Positions 10,358-19,607 of a stretch of DNA of 39,866 nucleotides are shown in pieces; within the stretch, counting starts at the first letter, position 1, and every line of letters starts with the position of its first letter. Under the pieces are notes generated by a model. That model saw only the letters and a list, made by a program, of their open reading frames with translations. It ran no database searches and was not told the DNA's origin. A program made the position numbers and the translations under genes. The DNA is from Bacteroidaceae bacterium (GTDB taxonomy: Bacteria > Bacteroidota > Bacteroidia > Bacteroidales > Bacteroidaceae): assembly GCA_017547205.1 (NCBI GenBank), contig JAFYQH010000038.1, positions 1 through 39,866 on the forward strand, written 5' to 3'.

Positions 10358-13300
10358 ACATACGTTCCATTCACATGCCCGGACACTGAAGCTGTCGGAG
10401 ACGGGGAGATATTCCCGGCCTTCCTTTTCTTCAGCAGATGCGCCGTGTAGGCTTCAAGTTCATCCTCGATGTCGGCACGTTCGGCAATAGACAACCCTGC
10501 ATCCATGAGTTGCCTCCCCACTCTCCCGAGCATGGTATTGCCTGCAGCACTGCTCCTTGAGAGGATATCCAACGGACCGTAAAGGCGACGCTTAATATCG
10601 GCGAGGCTCATTTCACGTACTCTGTAGTCTCCATCCGAGATTCCGGCAATCCCATTGCCGGTTCCCTGCTCCCCTGCAGCATTATGGAAAGGAGCGCCAT
10701 TTTCAACAAGACGATAATAGATATACTCGTCCTCTGTAGGGAATTTATTCTTGAAATCATCGACCTGAATACCATACTTGTTCAGGAATGCCTTGCCTGC
10801 TACGGAATCGCTGCCAAGCATACGGGTACCTTTTCTCACGGCCACAACGAAATCAGCATCGTGCTTGACAGCCTTGTATTCATCCCTTATCATTTCCATT
10901 AGAGTGGCATAACCGGAAGATGTGTCATTTTCATGCTTTCCGTAATCCGATGCATCTGACACGCCCACACTCACCGGTTCATCGTCACTACTGCCGAATT
11001 CTCCGTTCTTAATATTATTAAGAAAAGAATATTTTGTTTCCTGTTCTTTTGGCACTATATTTGCATCATCATTAGAATGCGCAAGTGGATTACGGCTTAG
11101 GTGCTCGCTGCCTTTCTTTTGTAGTCCCTTGGATGATGGGTTGTCAGAATCAGCACCGCCCCTCTCGCCAAGGGATGTTTTTTTGTCTCGAGCGCGATAC
11201 ATTTCATTTTCTGACGGTAAGCGGTAGCGCAAGATACCATTGTCCCAATATGGATATTCCATTTTCCTGGCCTTGCCGGTTTCATCAATGAACTTACCAT
11301 TATCAATGAGATTCACAACCCCTTTCAGGATTGAGTTTGCAGCATTTTCCAATGAAACTTCACTCGGATAATAAACATATTCCGTATATCCGCCATGTTC
11401 TTTATGGCTTACGTGTTCCCCATTTTTATAAATGACTACACTTATCCTGTCATCAGCCGGGTGATTACCCATGCGTTCACCGGTTGCAGGATGAGTAGAT
11501 ATACGCAGATGGACAGACTTGCCGTCCACTACGATATCGCCTTCGTAAAAATTGCCATAATAAGACTGAGAACTTCTTGATTTTATCAACTTGAGACTTT
11601 CACCTATTTTTCTTACAGCATCTTCAGTACTTTGCAAACCTGAGAATCCACCTTCGTTGATTCTTTTTACAGCCGAAGACTTTGTAATCAGATTATTTTT
11701 CATTAATTTTGTCACATCTTCATGTGTAGCAAGTGAATAACGGCTTAGGTGTCCGCTGCTACCATAAAGTAGTCCCTTGGATGACGGGTTGCCTGGGATC
11801 ACACCGCCCCTCTCGCCAAGGGATGTTTTTTTATCCCCATTGCCAGAATTACGGTATTTGCGGTCCTTCAAGACCTCGTACACCTGTTCCTCACTTAAAT
11901 GGCTATTGTCCTTGAGGAACTTTTCCTTGTATTCTGCCGGTAAACGGTCGTAGTTCATCATAGCCTTGAAGCCACGAAGATAATCGGGAGTCGAACGGAA
12001 AAATACACCATCTGCAATCCTGCTCTTGACATCATCGATGTAGGCATCATGATTGTAATATCCTTCCTTTGGTTTATGAGATGACCCGAACCGGCCGAAC
12101 ACCTCTTTCCTGTGCCTCTCCGGGGCGACCTTGCGGCGCACATAACGGCAGTGAAGAGCCATAATTTGCTCTATCTCCCCGATTGAGATTTCACCTGCAG
12201 AACCGGTATATATACCCATGCGCCTTAACATATCCTTTATAAAGTCCTTGAAACGTTGCATCACCGTACGCTCCTTTTCGTTCAGCCACGCCTTTTCGGC
12301 AAGATGCGCCAGATACTCCTCGACAACGAGAAAATGATTGGCTCCGCGATACTGACCCTTGCCCATCTGTTCCATTTCGGCACGCAGTCTATCATCGGCA
12401 CCCTTGTAGACATCCTCAAGAAAATCATACAGGTGGTAACCGAAGACTTTTTCAAGGCCGTAGTGTCCTACAACCTCATGAACTATGGTACTCTCTATTG
12501 CTTCGGGAGTAGGACAGTTGGGCAAGTTGATATACACCTTGCCGTTCTGGATCCACCCGTAGGAACGTACCTGATTATTGTATTCCCGAACCTCTTCCCT
12601 ATTGGCCGGATCGGGACGTTCCAGTTCCCGTTCATCGGCTATTATATTTATCTCGACACCAAGTTTTCTTGACATCTTCCTTACAAGCCGTTTGTGGCTA
12701 TCGAACTGCTCTTTGGTAAAATCGTTGCCATAGACATTCCATACAACGCCGCGTGCAGGTGCCTTGAACACGTCCAAAGGTTTTTCACTCATGAGATCGG
12801 CATCCATGGTTCCAAGGATATTCTCACGGGTCACCTTTTCGTCACGTTCCCTGAACTCGGTCTCGGCACTCTTTACACTGCCATCCCCGTTCGCCAAAGC
12901 TGACATTTCGGCTACACGCCCGGCATCGGCACCTTTCTTAAGCTGCTCAACCTCGCTATAGAGCAACTCCTCATATTCACGTATTGCCGCAATTTCATTC
13001 TCACGTAGCATATAGTATGGCTCGGCGGCCTTATAGACAAGAGAGTTCTCTTCAAGCCCATGCTTCTGCTCTATACCGCGTCTTGCATCATACAGATATT
13101 TTACCATACCTTCATTGTCGAATGAGGAGCGTGCAAGAACCTCATCGACCATGCGCTGCTGCCGTGGAGCGAGTTCCTTGCCCTGGGACCTGTCATAAAC
13201 GGCATCAACGAATTCATTGACATCGGTTCCGCTCTCGCGCAAATACTCACTCGCATGACGATAGAAATTCTGTGACTGCAGGCCTGCGGTAAGTTCCCTG

Positions 13301-15183
13301 TCGAACAGTTCTATCCTGTTCTTGCGCAGCTTTCCCTGCTGCACGAACATGTAGCTCCTGATACCGTCCATGCTGTCAAAGAGATTCTTCTCTATAAGAT
13401 TACCCTCAAAGTCGAACAGTTTAACCTCGTAGTTCCCGTCCTCAACCCTGTCGACTGCATAGTCGAACGGAACCGGAGGTGTCGAGGTAACCTTGTTCTC
13501 GACAAGCAGCATAAGTTTTGACTTTGCCGAAGCTGACAGGTTCTTGTCGGTCATGAGACGCGAATATACCTCCTTCACCATGTCGGCATTTTCACTGCCA
13601 CCATAAGAAGGTATTTTCAATTCACGTTCTATGGCCGCGACAAATTCGTTAGGATTGAAACCGGCATTCTCGACCTCTTTCATTTCGGACGGAGAAAGCT
13701 TGAAATGTTTCTTTAGGCGCCCATTGTAATCGAGTTTGTACTCGCGGCCCTTTGGTCTCCAGTGAGCAAGCCTCATGGCAAGTATTGTTGCCGCACTGCC
13801 TGTAAAATCATAGAACAGGTCTACAGGTTCAACCTCTATACCTTGGGCAATTTTCCCGATTTCACTACCGGCAGTAAACACTGCCGATTCACTGCTGAGT
13901 ACACCTGCCGAATAAAACAATCTCTTTGCCCCCTTGGCACCTTTGGACATTACGCGCAAAGGGGCTGCAGCGGCAGCAGACCCGCCGCCCAGCAGAAAGC
14001 CTTTACCGAAAGAAGCTGCTCCTGCGCTCCAGTCAACACCTTCGCCCGACAGCAAATCGCCGACGACACTGTTCGATGCATCGTAGTTTCCAAGCGTCAG
14101 CCCCTGTGACAACACACCACCCGTGAGTCTGTACTTAAGGTTCTGCTTTATGGCACGTTCGGCAACCCTTGTGGCAAATTCCGGGTTCATACGCGGATTA
14201 AGGGACCCCGACATAATCTTGCCTGCAATGCGCTTGGCAACAACGGGTGTGGCCCTACGGCCAACCGCGGAGACGGCAAGCGAAGATACCTTTCCCAACT
14301 TGCTGAAAAGCGGCAGGTCCACTACAAGTGAACCCAGACCTGCCGCAAAGTCTTCCAAGCGGCCGGCTTTATATCCGGCAAGGGCCTCCTTGTCTACAGC
14401 CATCCTGTCGGCAACCCCTTTCTCCTTTGCAACGGGAAGAGAGACAATTTTTCCCATAAGCGAATTGTCAATGGCAGAGCGTATGATATATTCCCCACTG
14501 CTCTTAGGCTTGCTTCCCTTTACATATTCACCAACCATCTTCTCGCGCAATGATGGCTTTACGAACTTTTCTATATAATCATCCTTATCGAACCTGCCTT
14601 GTGAAGCAAGTGGAGAAACAAGTTCCCTGAGCTTGCTATCATCTATGCCTTTCATGGTTTCGTCCATGACACCGGAGAGGTCCTCGACTTCGGCAGCGCG
14701 CGCATACGCCTGCATAGGATTGTCCCTCAAAACGGCCGCCTCCTTCTCCAGGACATTGCGGGCTTTGGCTGCTGCATCTTTCCTTCTGCTGTCGAACGTT
14801 GTTTTCAACTCTTTGTCATAATATTCGTTCACCACATCGTCAAGAGCCTCCTGTGACAGGGAATAGACCCTACGGCGACGTTCAGGGGTATCCCTAGGCA
14901 CCATATACTCCTTGAATGAGTCGATAAAACGCGTGTTTGAGGAACCTCCCGGAATCCTGCTGCCGGCAACCTTCCCCAAAGAGAGCGGAGCAGACGTGGC
15001 CGGTTCTGCACTGGCAGGCACATTCTTTTTCTTTTCCTTTTCCGCCTGTTGAGCGGTATTTGCCGGCTGAATTGCACTCATGGAGCCGGAATTGCCAATT
15101 TCATTTTCTGCACGATTATCGGCCTTTGCGAAGAGATTCTCTTCAAACAATCCGGCTGTACTGTATTTTCTGTTTGTTGACAT
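10354..15183 (-). CDS. Giant polyvalent phage-type protein with HExxGH zinc-peptidase motif
   Basis: A 1609-aa protein, the largest in the window. Residues 1-70 are low-complexity. A helical region with glycine/alanine-rich hydrophobic stretches (about 280-440) could interact with membranes. HEVVGH at 902-907 is a zinc metallopeptidase signature, with further acidic residues in FLVVEEYLAHLAEK about 60 residues later. Two near-identical segments of about 39 residues (DKKTSLGERGG...NPSSKGL...HLSR, about 1117-1155 and 1333-1371) flank a domain of about 177 residues. Another domain follows to about 1600. This architecture fits the large 'polyvalent' proteins of phages and mobile elements, thought to enter the recipient cell with DNA. 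Position between ejection-type proteins and portal supports that role. The peptidase call rests on the motif only. Confidence 0.7.
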   Translation of the reverse strand: MSTNRKYSTAGLFEENLFAKADNRAENEIGNSGSMSAIQPANTAQQAEKEKKKNVPASAEPATSAPLSLGKVAGSRIPGGSSNTRFIDSFKEYMVPRDTPERRRRVYSLSQEALDDVVNEYYDKELKTTFDSRRKDAAAKARNVLEKEAAVLRDNPMQAYARAAEVEDLSGVMDETMKGIDDSKLRELVSPLASQGRFDKDDYIEKFVKPSLREKMVGEYVKGSKPKSSGEYIIRSAIDNSLMGKIVSLPVAKEKGVADRMAVDKEALAGYKAGRLEDFAAGLGSLVVDLPLFSKLGKVSSLAVSAVGRRATPVVAKRIAGKIMSGSLNPRMNPEFATRVAERAIKQNLKYRLTGGVLSQGLTLGNYDASNSVVGDLLSGEGVDWSAGAASFGKGFLLGGGSAAAAAPLRVMSKGAKGAKRLFYSAGVLSSESAVFTAGSEIGKIAQGIEVEPVDLFYDFTGSAATILAMRLAHWRPKGREYKLDYNGRLKKHFKLSPSEMKEVENAGFNPNEFVAAIERELKIPSYGGSENADMVKEVYSRLMTDKNLSASAKSKLMLLVENKVTSTPPVPFDYAVDRVEDGNYEVKLFDFEGNLIEKNLFDSMDGIRSYMFVQQGKLRKNRIELFDRELTAGLQSQNFYRHASEYLRESGTDVNEFVDAVYDRSQGKELAPRQQRMVDEVLARSSFDNEGMVKYLYDARRGIEQKHGLEENSLVYKAAEPYYMLRENEIAAIREYEELLYSEVEQLKKGADAGRVAEMSALANGDGSVKSAETEFRERDEKVTRENILGTMDADLMSEKPLDVFKAPARGVVWNVYGNDFTKEQFDSHKRLVRKMSRKLGVEINIIADERELERPDPANREEVREYNNQVRSYGWIQNGKVYINLPNCPTPEAIESTIVHEVVGHYGLEKVFGYHLYDFLEDVYKGADDRLRAEMEQMGKGQYRGANHFLVVEEYLAHLAEKAWLNEKERTVMQRFKDFIKDMLRRMGIYTGSAGEISIGEIEQIMALHCRYVRRKVAPERHRKEVFGRFGSSHKPKEGYYNHDAYIDDVKSRIADGVFFRSTPDYLRGFKAMMNYDRLPAEYKEKFLKDNSHLSEEQVYEVLKDRKYRNSGNGDKKTSLGERGGVIPGNPSSKGLLYGSSGHLSRYSLATHEDVTKLMKNNLITKSSAVKRINEGGFSGLQSTEDAVRKIGESLKLIKSRSSQSYYGNFYEGDIVVDGKSVHLRISTHPATGERMGNHPADDRISVVIYKNGEHVSHKEHGGYTEYVYYPSEVSLENAANSILKGVVNLIDNGKFIDETGKARKMEYPYWDNGILRYRLPSENEMYRARDKKTSLGERGGADSDNPSSKGLQKKGSEHLSRNPLAHSNDDANIVPKEQETKYSFLNNIKNGEFGSSDDEPVSVGVSDASDYGKHENDTSSGYATLMEMIRDEYKAVKHDADFVVAVRKGTRMLGSDSVAGKAFLNKYGIQVDDFKNKFPTEDEYIYYRLVENGAPFHNAAGEQGTGNGIAGISDGDYRVREMSLADIKRRLYGPLDILSRSSAAGNTMLGRVGRQLMDAGLSIAERADIEDELEAYTAHLLKKRKAGNISPSPTASVSGHVNGTYV
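11079..11190. repeat. Direct repeat copy 2 inside the 1609-aa gene
   Basis: About 110 bp closely matching 11726-11836 at DNA level, including long identical blocks such as ACCGCCCCTCTCGCCAAGGG. It encodes the second DKKTSLGERGG...HLSR segment. Confidence 0.8.
11726..11836. repeat. Direct repeat copy 1 inside the 1609-aa gene
   Basis: It matches 11079-11190, with repeat starts 648 bp apart (exactly 216 codons). Recombination between copies would therefore remove or swap the enclosed domain in frame. Confidence 0.8.
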
Positions 15184-15185
15184 AA

Positions 15186-15602
15186 TCAGAACATTTTATT
15201 GAAACCACTCGACCTATCAAAACTCTCCAAAGCCCTCTTGAAACTTCCAGACGACAGTCGTAGAGAACCGGACGTGGTCACATCCGTTTTTTCCGCCCCT
15301 TTACCTGTCAACGGATTCCAGACCCTGGCACGCGCTACCCGACCACTGAAGTCCCGCATATGCTTGCCCAGCCTCTCACTGGCATTACGATATTCATTCT
15401 CGTATTTAGGGAACTGTTGCTTAGCGTATGTAATACCAACTCCTTTGGAATTGCCTGCCGTAACAAGAAGATTGGATGCAAAATCCACCAGCGCAGCGAT
15501 ATTACGTTTGCGACGTTTCTCCTTGAGGATATTACGGCTACGCTGCACGACCCTGTCAACCAGAGCACTCATATCCTTGTAATCCTCAATTCCCATAACC
15601 AT
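15186..15602 (-). CDS. Small phage-type internal virion/ejection protein candidate
   Basis: A basic protein of about 138 aa, MVMGIEDYKDMSALVDRVVQ onward, rich in Arg and Lys, with a central helical segment. I recognise no domain. It overlaps the end of the preceding 15586-16122 gene by 17 nt and its stop is two nt before the start of the 1609-aa gene, so it is tightly coupled inside operon A. By position (short basic protein between a gp14-like protein and a giant polyvalent protein), it is probably an ejected internal protein, comparable in place to P22 gp20 or T7 gp15 components. That comparison is positional. MGIEDYKD at 15596 is an alternative start. Confidence 0.55.
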   Translation of the reverse strand: MVMGIEDYKDMSALVDRVVQRSRNILKEKRRKRNIAALVDFASNLLVTAGNSKGVGITYAKQQFPKYENEYRNASERLGKHMRDFSGRVARARVWNPLTGKGAEKTDVTTSGSLRLSSGSFKRALESFDRSSGFNKMF

Positions 15603-16122
15603 GGTCCTCCTTGCCCCAGTTGACACCCATCAAGGCATTCTGAAGAAGATTCAAGCCATTACCGGCCAACTGCGCCGAAAAAGTTCTCTCATTGGCAGCA
15701 TTTGTTGCCTGCGCACCCAACAACGCATTACGGTTCTGCCTATGCTGTGCATCGACGCTTCTCTTACGGTCACTTTCCATGGCCGCTGCATTTGTCATAA
15801 CATTCTCCATTGCCTGCAATCCCTGCCTGTTCCTTGCCAATGCATATTCGGGTGTTCCTCCCACTATGCGGGCATGAGCACGTTCCTGCTGGCTTTTACG
15901 GCGCAATGTATTCTCAACCCTTTTGATTGCAGCGCGTGTGGCCGTACTGTTCATATGGTCAGTGAAATAGTTTCTCCTGTACCATCCGTCCTCCTCGGCA
16001 TAAGCCCTGTCCATGAGTTTTCTCTGTTCCTTCTTCGCTTTTGAAGAGTCAAAAATTCCCTTTATGCCGGAATAGAGCCCCAACGCACCGTTGAGCCCGG
16101 CAAAAACCATTGATATTCCCAT
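15586..16122 (-). CDS. Internal virion (DNA ejection) protein candidate, T7 gp14/P22 gp7-like layout
   Basis: A 178-aa protein beginning MGISMVFAGLNGALGLYSGI. A glycine-rich hydrophobic N-terminus able to enter a membrane is followed by a long charged, Ala/Arg/Gln-rich helical body. This layout is typical of small podoviral ejection proteins that extend the tail channel across the envelope. I see no sequence identity I could claim. It is the first gene of operon A. The ATG at 16122 is preferred to an upstream TTG at 16140, because the shared -7 box lies only 15 nt upstream of 16122 and would overlap 16140. Confidence 0.6.
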   Translation of the reverse strand: MGISMVFAGLNGALGLYSGIKGIFDSSKAKKEQRKLMDRAYAEEDGWYRRNYFTDHMNSTATRAAIKRVENTLRRKSQQERAHARIVGGTPEYALARNRQGLQAMENVMTNAAAMESDRKRSVDAQHRQNRNALLGAQATNAANERTFSAQLAGNGLNLLQNALMGVNWGKEDHGYGN

Positions 16123-16137
16123 ACTGTTTTTTTGATG

Positions 16138-16181
16138 CAAAAGAAATGGGAAAAACGGGCAAGCAGGTTGCTATAATGACA
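16138..16181 (-). promoter_or_regulatory. Shared-type promoter of operon A
   Basis: On the minus strand, TGTCATTATAGCAACC (16181-16166) is followed by exactly 20 nt, then TTCTTTTG (16145-16138) as a -7-like box, then 15 nt to the ATG at 16122. The same element, spacing and box occur before the 81-aa gene, operon B and the terminase operon. Confidence 0.72.
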
Positions 16182-16231
16182 AAAGTATATGCCAGCTGCA
16201 TCTGCAGACGCATTCTGTCATTACAGCAACC
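16166..16231. repeat. 16-bp inverted repeat (operator pair) in the divergent promoter region
   Basis: GGTTGCTATAATGACA (16166-16181) is an inverted copy, with one mismatch, of TGTCATTACAGCAACC (16216-16231), with 34 nt between. Each arm is the upstream element of one divergent promoter, so the pair controls both directions. Confidence 0.8.
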
Positions 16232-16259
16232 ATGCCGCTACATTGATGGATTATATTTG
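16216..16259 (+). promoter_or_regulatory. Shared-type promoter of the 81-aa gene
   Basis: TGTCATTACAGCAACC (16216-16231), 20 nt, TATATTTG (16252-16259, a perfect TAnnTTTG), then 17 nt to the ATG at 16277. Confidence 0.75.
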
Positions 16260-16276
16260 CCGGCAAAGATCTGTTT

Positions 16277-16522
16277 ATGGCCAAGAAGAACAAAAGCGAT
16301 GTAACGATAGACGATGTACACAACGAGACTCTCGCACTCTTTCATCGTCTTATCCAGAGACTGGAAAAACTGACTTCGGACTGCGAGGACCCGGGTACTA
16401 TAAACCAGGCGTTGAAAACAACTGCCGATTTCCTTGTGAAGCTGAACAAGGAACGGGAGCAGGGAGATGATGGAATAGGAGCATTGCTGCAACAGACGCT
16501 GCACGGAATTGAAAGGGTGTAA
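16277..16522 (+). CDS. Small acidic protein of unknown function, co-regulated with phage-type operons
   Basis: An 81-aa, predominantly helical, charged protein (MAKKNKSDVTIDDVHNETLA onward). It has no membrane segment and no domain I recognise. It is transcribed divergently from operon A, through one half of an inverted-repeat operator, and ends at a bidirectional terminator before atpG. The promoter spacing is identical to that of the capsid and terminase operons, so it very probably belongs to the same system. Its size and helical character would allow a small terminase-like, chaperone or regulatory role, but the sequence does not decide between these. Confidence 0.65.
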   Translation: MAKKNKSDVTIDDVHNETLALFHRLIQRLEKLTSDCEDPGTINQALKTTADFLVKLNKEREQGDDGIGALLQQTLHGIERV

Positions 16523-16540
16523 CTCCAAAGTAAAAACGAT

Positions 16541-16580
16541 ATGAAGCCTGAAAGTTTTTTATCTGACTTTCGGGCTTCAT
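16541..16580. terminator. Bidirectional terminator between the 81-aa gene and atpG
   Basis: Arms ATGAAGCCTGAAAG (16541-16554) and CTTTCGGGCTTCAT (16567-16580) pair with one wobble. The loop contains a T-run. It separates the + unit from the convergent end of the atp operon. Confidence 0.8.
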
Positions 16581-16614
16581 GTCTTGCTTTCCTGCCGAGC
16601 TTTTTATGGAAGTT

Positions 16615-17475
16615 TCATTTTGCACTGCCCGACACGATATCAAGCAGTTCATTGGTAATTGCCTGTTGACGGCCTTTGTTGTACTCGAGCGTGAGTTCTG
16701 CAATAAGATCATCTGCATTGTCGGTAGCAATCTGCATGGCTATCATACGCGCAGCATGTTCGGCAGCTGTGGAATCGAGCAACGCTGTAAATAGCCGCAG
16801 CGATATGACCTTGGGCAAGAGTGCTGCAACAAGTTCGGCCTTGCCAGGCTCTACTATGAAATCGGTTGAAGGAGCCGCAATACCGGACACCGCATGGCCT
16901 GTATCCACGGGAAGGAACAGTTCGCGTACCGGCTCCTGCTTCGATGCTGAATGGAAGTGGGTGTACACAAGTTCCACCCTGTCTACCCTGCCGGCAATGA
17001 ATTCATGCATAAGCTCATTTGCGACAGTTGCGATTGGTGTATACTTGGGGGATGCGCAATACTCCATCAGTTTATCGTCTGAAGGGAAAGCTGTCTTCCT
17101 CATTGCATCCCACATCTTGCGACCTACCGGCATTACTGTAACTGCAGCCCCTTGTGATGCATATTCATCCACAACCTCTTTGGCTAGACGTATGACATTA
17201 CTGTTAAAACCGCCACAAAGGCTCGAATCGGATGATACAGGAATAACCACCACGTGCTTTGCATCCCTGGATTCGGTATAGGGCGAAGCTGACAAGGAGA
17301 GAGTCGAAAGGAAAGCCGACAGCATACCGTCGAGTTTCTGCTGGTATGGGCGCATATTCTCTATTGCGCCCTGAGCCCTGCGCAGTTTCGCGGCAGAAAC
17401 GAGCTTCATGGCCGAAGTTATCTTCTGCGTTCCCTTCACCGAAAGGATTCTCTGTTTTACCTCCTTCAGATTCAT
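16615..17475 (-). CDS. atpG: F1F0 ATP synthase gamma subunit
   Basis: 286 aa, the central rotor shaft of F1. The N-terminus is the typical MNLKEVKQRILSVKGTQKIT and the C-terminus contains MQIATDNADDLIAELTLEYN followed by KGRQQAITNELLDIVSGS, the paired helices that contact alpha and beta. It is the last gene of the atp operon, six nt after atpA. This is the standard end of the Bacteroidetes operon. Confidence 0.96.
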   Translation of the reverse strand: MNLKEVKQRILSVKGTQKITSAMKLVSAAKLRRAQGAIENMRPYQQKLDGMLSAFLSTLSLSASPYTESRDAKHVVVIPVSSDSSLCGGFNSNVIRLAKEVVDEYASQGAAVTVMPVGRKMWDAMRKTAFPSDDKLMEYCASPKYTPIATVANELMHEFIAGRVDRVELVYTHFHSASKQEPVRELFLPVDTGHAVSGIAAPSTDFIVEPGKAELVAALLPKVISLRLFTALLDSTAAEHAARMIAMQIATDNADDLIAELTLEYNKGRQQAITNELLDIVSGSAK

Positions 17476-17481
17476 TTGCTA

Positions 17482-19059
17482 TCAGTTTAGTGTTGAGGTT
17501 ATCTCCTTCGCAACACGTTCCATTATTCCTGTCACGGTTTCATTTATCACACCTTGTGCAAGCACGTCGAGAACATCCTCTTTGTGACGTGTACGCATGA
17601 CATCGAGGAACATCGTCTCGAACTCCACAACCCGCTCTACCGGAACTTCACGCAACAGGTTGTTCGTTCCGCAATAAAGTACAGCTATCTGCTCGGCAAC
17701 AGGCATTGGCGTGTACTGGGGCTGTACTAGCAGCCTGTTGTTGCGTCTGCCGCGTTCTATGACCATCATGGTCACCGGATCCATGTCGCTGCCGAACTTT
17801 GCGAATGCCTCCAGCTCGCGGAACTGCGCCTGGTCAATCTTGAGTGTACCGGCAACCTTCTTCATGGATTTTATCTGTGCGTTTCCACCGACACGGGACA
17901 CAGAGATTCCCACATTCACTGCCGGACGGAATCCCTGGTTGAAGAGGTCGCTCTCAAGGTATATCTGTCCATCGGTAATGGAAATCACATTTGTCGGTAT
18001 GTATGCCGACACGTCACCTGCCTGCGTTTCAATGATAGGCAACGCTGTGAGCGAACCACCACCCCTCACCTTGCCTGCAAGACTCGGTGGCAGGTCATTC
18101 ATTCTTTCGGCCACCTCCTGCTGGTTGATAATCCTGGCAGCACGTTCAAGCAGCCTTGAATGAAGATAGAACACGTCACCGGGATATGCCTCACGCCCTG
18201 AAGGACGGCGCAGAATCAAAGAGACCTCGCGGTATGCGACAGCCTGTTTCGAAAGGTCGTCATACACGACAAGGGCATGACGGCCCGTATCGCGGAAGTA
18301 CTCGCCTATGGCTGCACCGGCCATAGGCGCATAATACTGCAATGCAGCAGTATCGGCTGCAGTAGCAGCCACAACTATTGTATAGTCCATTGCACCATGG
18401 ACACGCAGGGTGTTCACAATCGATGCAACTGTTGAACCCTTCTGTCCAATCGCCACGTATATGCAATACACCGGATTTCCGGCTTCATAAGCTGCACGCT
18501 GGTTTATTATGGTATCTATCGCTATAGCGGTCTTTCCTGTCTGCCTGTCACCGATTATGAGCTCACGCTGTCCGCGTCCTATGGGAATCATTGAGTCTAT
18601 GGACTTGAGGCCTGTCTGCAAAGGCTCGTTCACCGGTTGGCGGAATATGACACCCGGTGCCTTGCGGTCAAGAGGCATCTCGCACATCTCGCCCGCTATG
18701 TCGCCCTTGCCGTCAAGAGGCTCGCCCAACGGTGTTATCACTCGCCCGAGCATTGCGTCACACACATCTATCGATGCGATGCGTCCTGTACGTTTCACCG
18801 TCATGCCTTCCTTTATCTTGTCGGTAGGTCCCAGAAGGATTGCTCCGACATTGTCCTCCTCGAGATTCATGACAATGGCCTTTATGCCATTGTCGAACTC
18901 AAGCAGCTCCTCGGCTTCGGCATTATACAGGCCATATATGCGCACTACGCCATCGCTGACCTGCAGAACGGTGCCCACCTCCTCGTACTTGGCACTGTTC
19001 TCCAGTCCTTTCAACTTTTCGAGCAGAACGCCCGACACTTCGCTTGGTTTTATATTCAT
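17482..19059 (-). CDS. atpA: F1F0 ATP synthase alpha subunit
   Basis: 525 aa, the non-catalytic nucleotide-binding subunit of F1. The Walker A motif is GDRQTGKT. The alpha signature [19 protein letters not shown] is present, followed by [20 protein letters not shown]. Its start shares one base with the atpH stop (TGATG arrangement), which indicates translational coupling. Confidence 0.98.
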   Translation of the reverse strand: MNIKPSEVSGVLLEKLKGLENSAKYEEVGTVLQVSDGVVRIYGLYNAEAEELLEFDNGIKAIVMNLEEDNVGAILLGPTDKIKEGMTVKRTGRIASIDVCDAMLGRVITPLGEPLDGKGDIAGEMCEMPLDRKAPGVIFRQPVNEPLQTGLKSIDSMIPIGRGQRELIIGDRQTGKTAIAIDTIINQRAAYEAGNPVYCIYVAIGQKGSTVASIVNTLRVHGAMDYTIVVAATAADTAALQYYAPMAGAAIGEYFRDTGRHALVVYDDLSKQAVAYREVSLILRRPSGREAYPGDVFYLHSRLLERAARIINQQEVAERMNDLPPSLAGKVRGGGSLTALPIIETQAGDVSAYIPTNVISITDGQIYLESDLFNQGFRPAVNVGISVSRVGGNAQIKSMKKVAGTLKIDQAQFRELEAFAKFGSDMDPVTMMVIERGRRNNRLLVQPQYTPMPVAEQIAVLYCGTNNLLREVPVERVVEFETMFLDVMRTRHKEDVLDVLAQGVINETVTGIMERVAKEITSTLN

Positions 19060-19607
19060 CAGACAAGTTTCCTGTTTTGTTTAACCAAATGTTTCCTTAT
19101 ATCACGCAGTTGACCGGCAACACTTGCATCGAGACGCTTTGAAGCGCTCTCGCATACAAAGCCACCGATTATTGACGGGTCTACAATATTGTCCAGTTCA
19201 ACAGCATTGTAGCTACCTGAGAACATACCGGTAACTTTTTCCCTTAGCCTGTCGTCGATGGGCACTGCAGTCGTAAGCTCCACTGCAAGTATGTTCTTCT
19301 TTTCCCTGTACAGCGACACGAATGCATGGGCAATGAAGAGCAGGAGTTCCTCACGTTCCTCTTTCACAACAAGGCGGGCAAATTTACCGAAAAGGGGTGA
19401 TGACCCTTTTGCAGCCTCGCATATAATCGATACACGCTCGTCCTGAGAGAGCGAGGGATCCTGCAATACAGTCGGCAAATGCCTAATCTCATGAAGTGTA
19501 TGCAACAATTGCGACATATTGCAATATATCACATCCTCCTCACCATGTTCCATTGCATAGGCGAGCATAGCCTTGGCATACCTTGTGGATATAACACCTA
19601 CATTCAT
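19059..19607 (-). CDS. atpH: F1F0 ATP synthase delta subunit
   Basis: 182 aa, the peripheral-stalk connector joining F1 to the b subunits. The N-terminus [19 protein letters not shown] and the C-terminal [20 protein letters not shown] segment are typical. It overlaps atpF by four nt (ATGA) and atpA by one nt. Confidence 0.94.
   Translation of the reverse strand: MNVGVISTRYAKAMLAYAMEHGEEDVIYCNMSQLLHTLHEIRHLPTVLQDPSLSQDERVSIICEAAKGSSPLFGKFARLVVKEEREELLLFIAHAFVSLYREKKNILAVELTTAVPIDDRLREKVTGMFSGSYNAVELDNIVDPSIIGGFVCESASKRLDASVAGQLRDIRKHLVKQNRKLV

Noticed and set aside
8369-16122. Operon A as part of a siphovirus or myovirus
   Set aside because: No tape measure, tail tube, sheath or baseplate protein is visible anywhere in the window; the ejection-type proteins and P22-like portal indicate a short-tailed type.
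16238-16528. A 96-codon minus-strand frame opposite the 81-aa gene
   Set aside because: The + frame has a perfect promoter with the shared element and a terminator; the antisense frame has neither.
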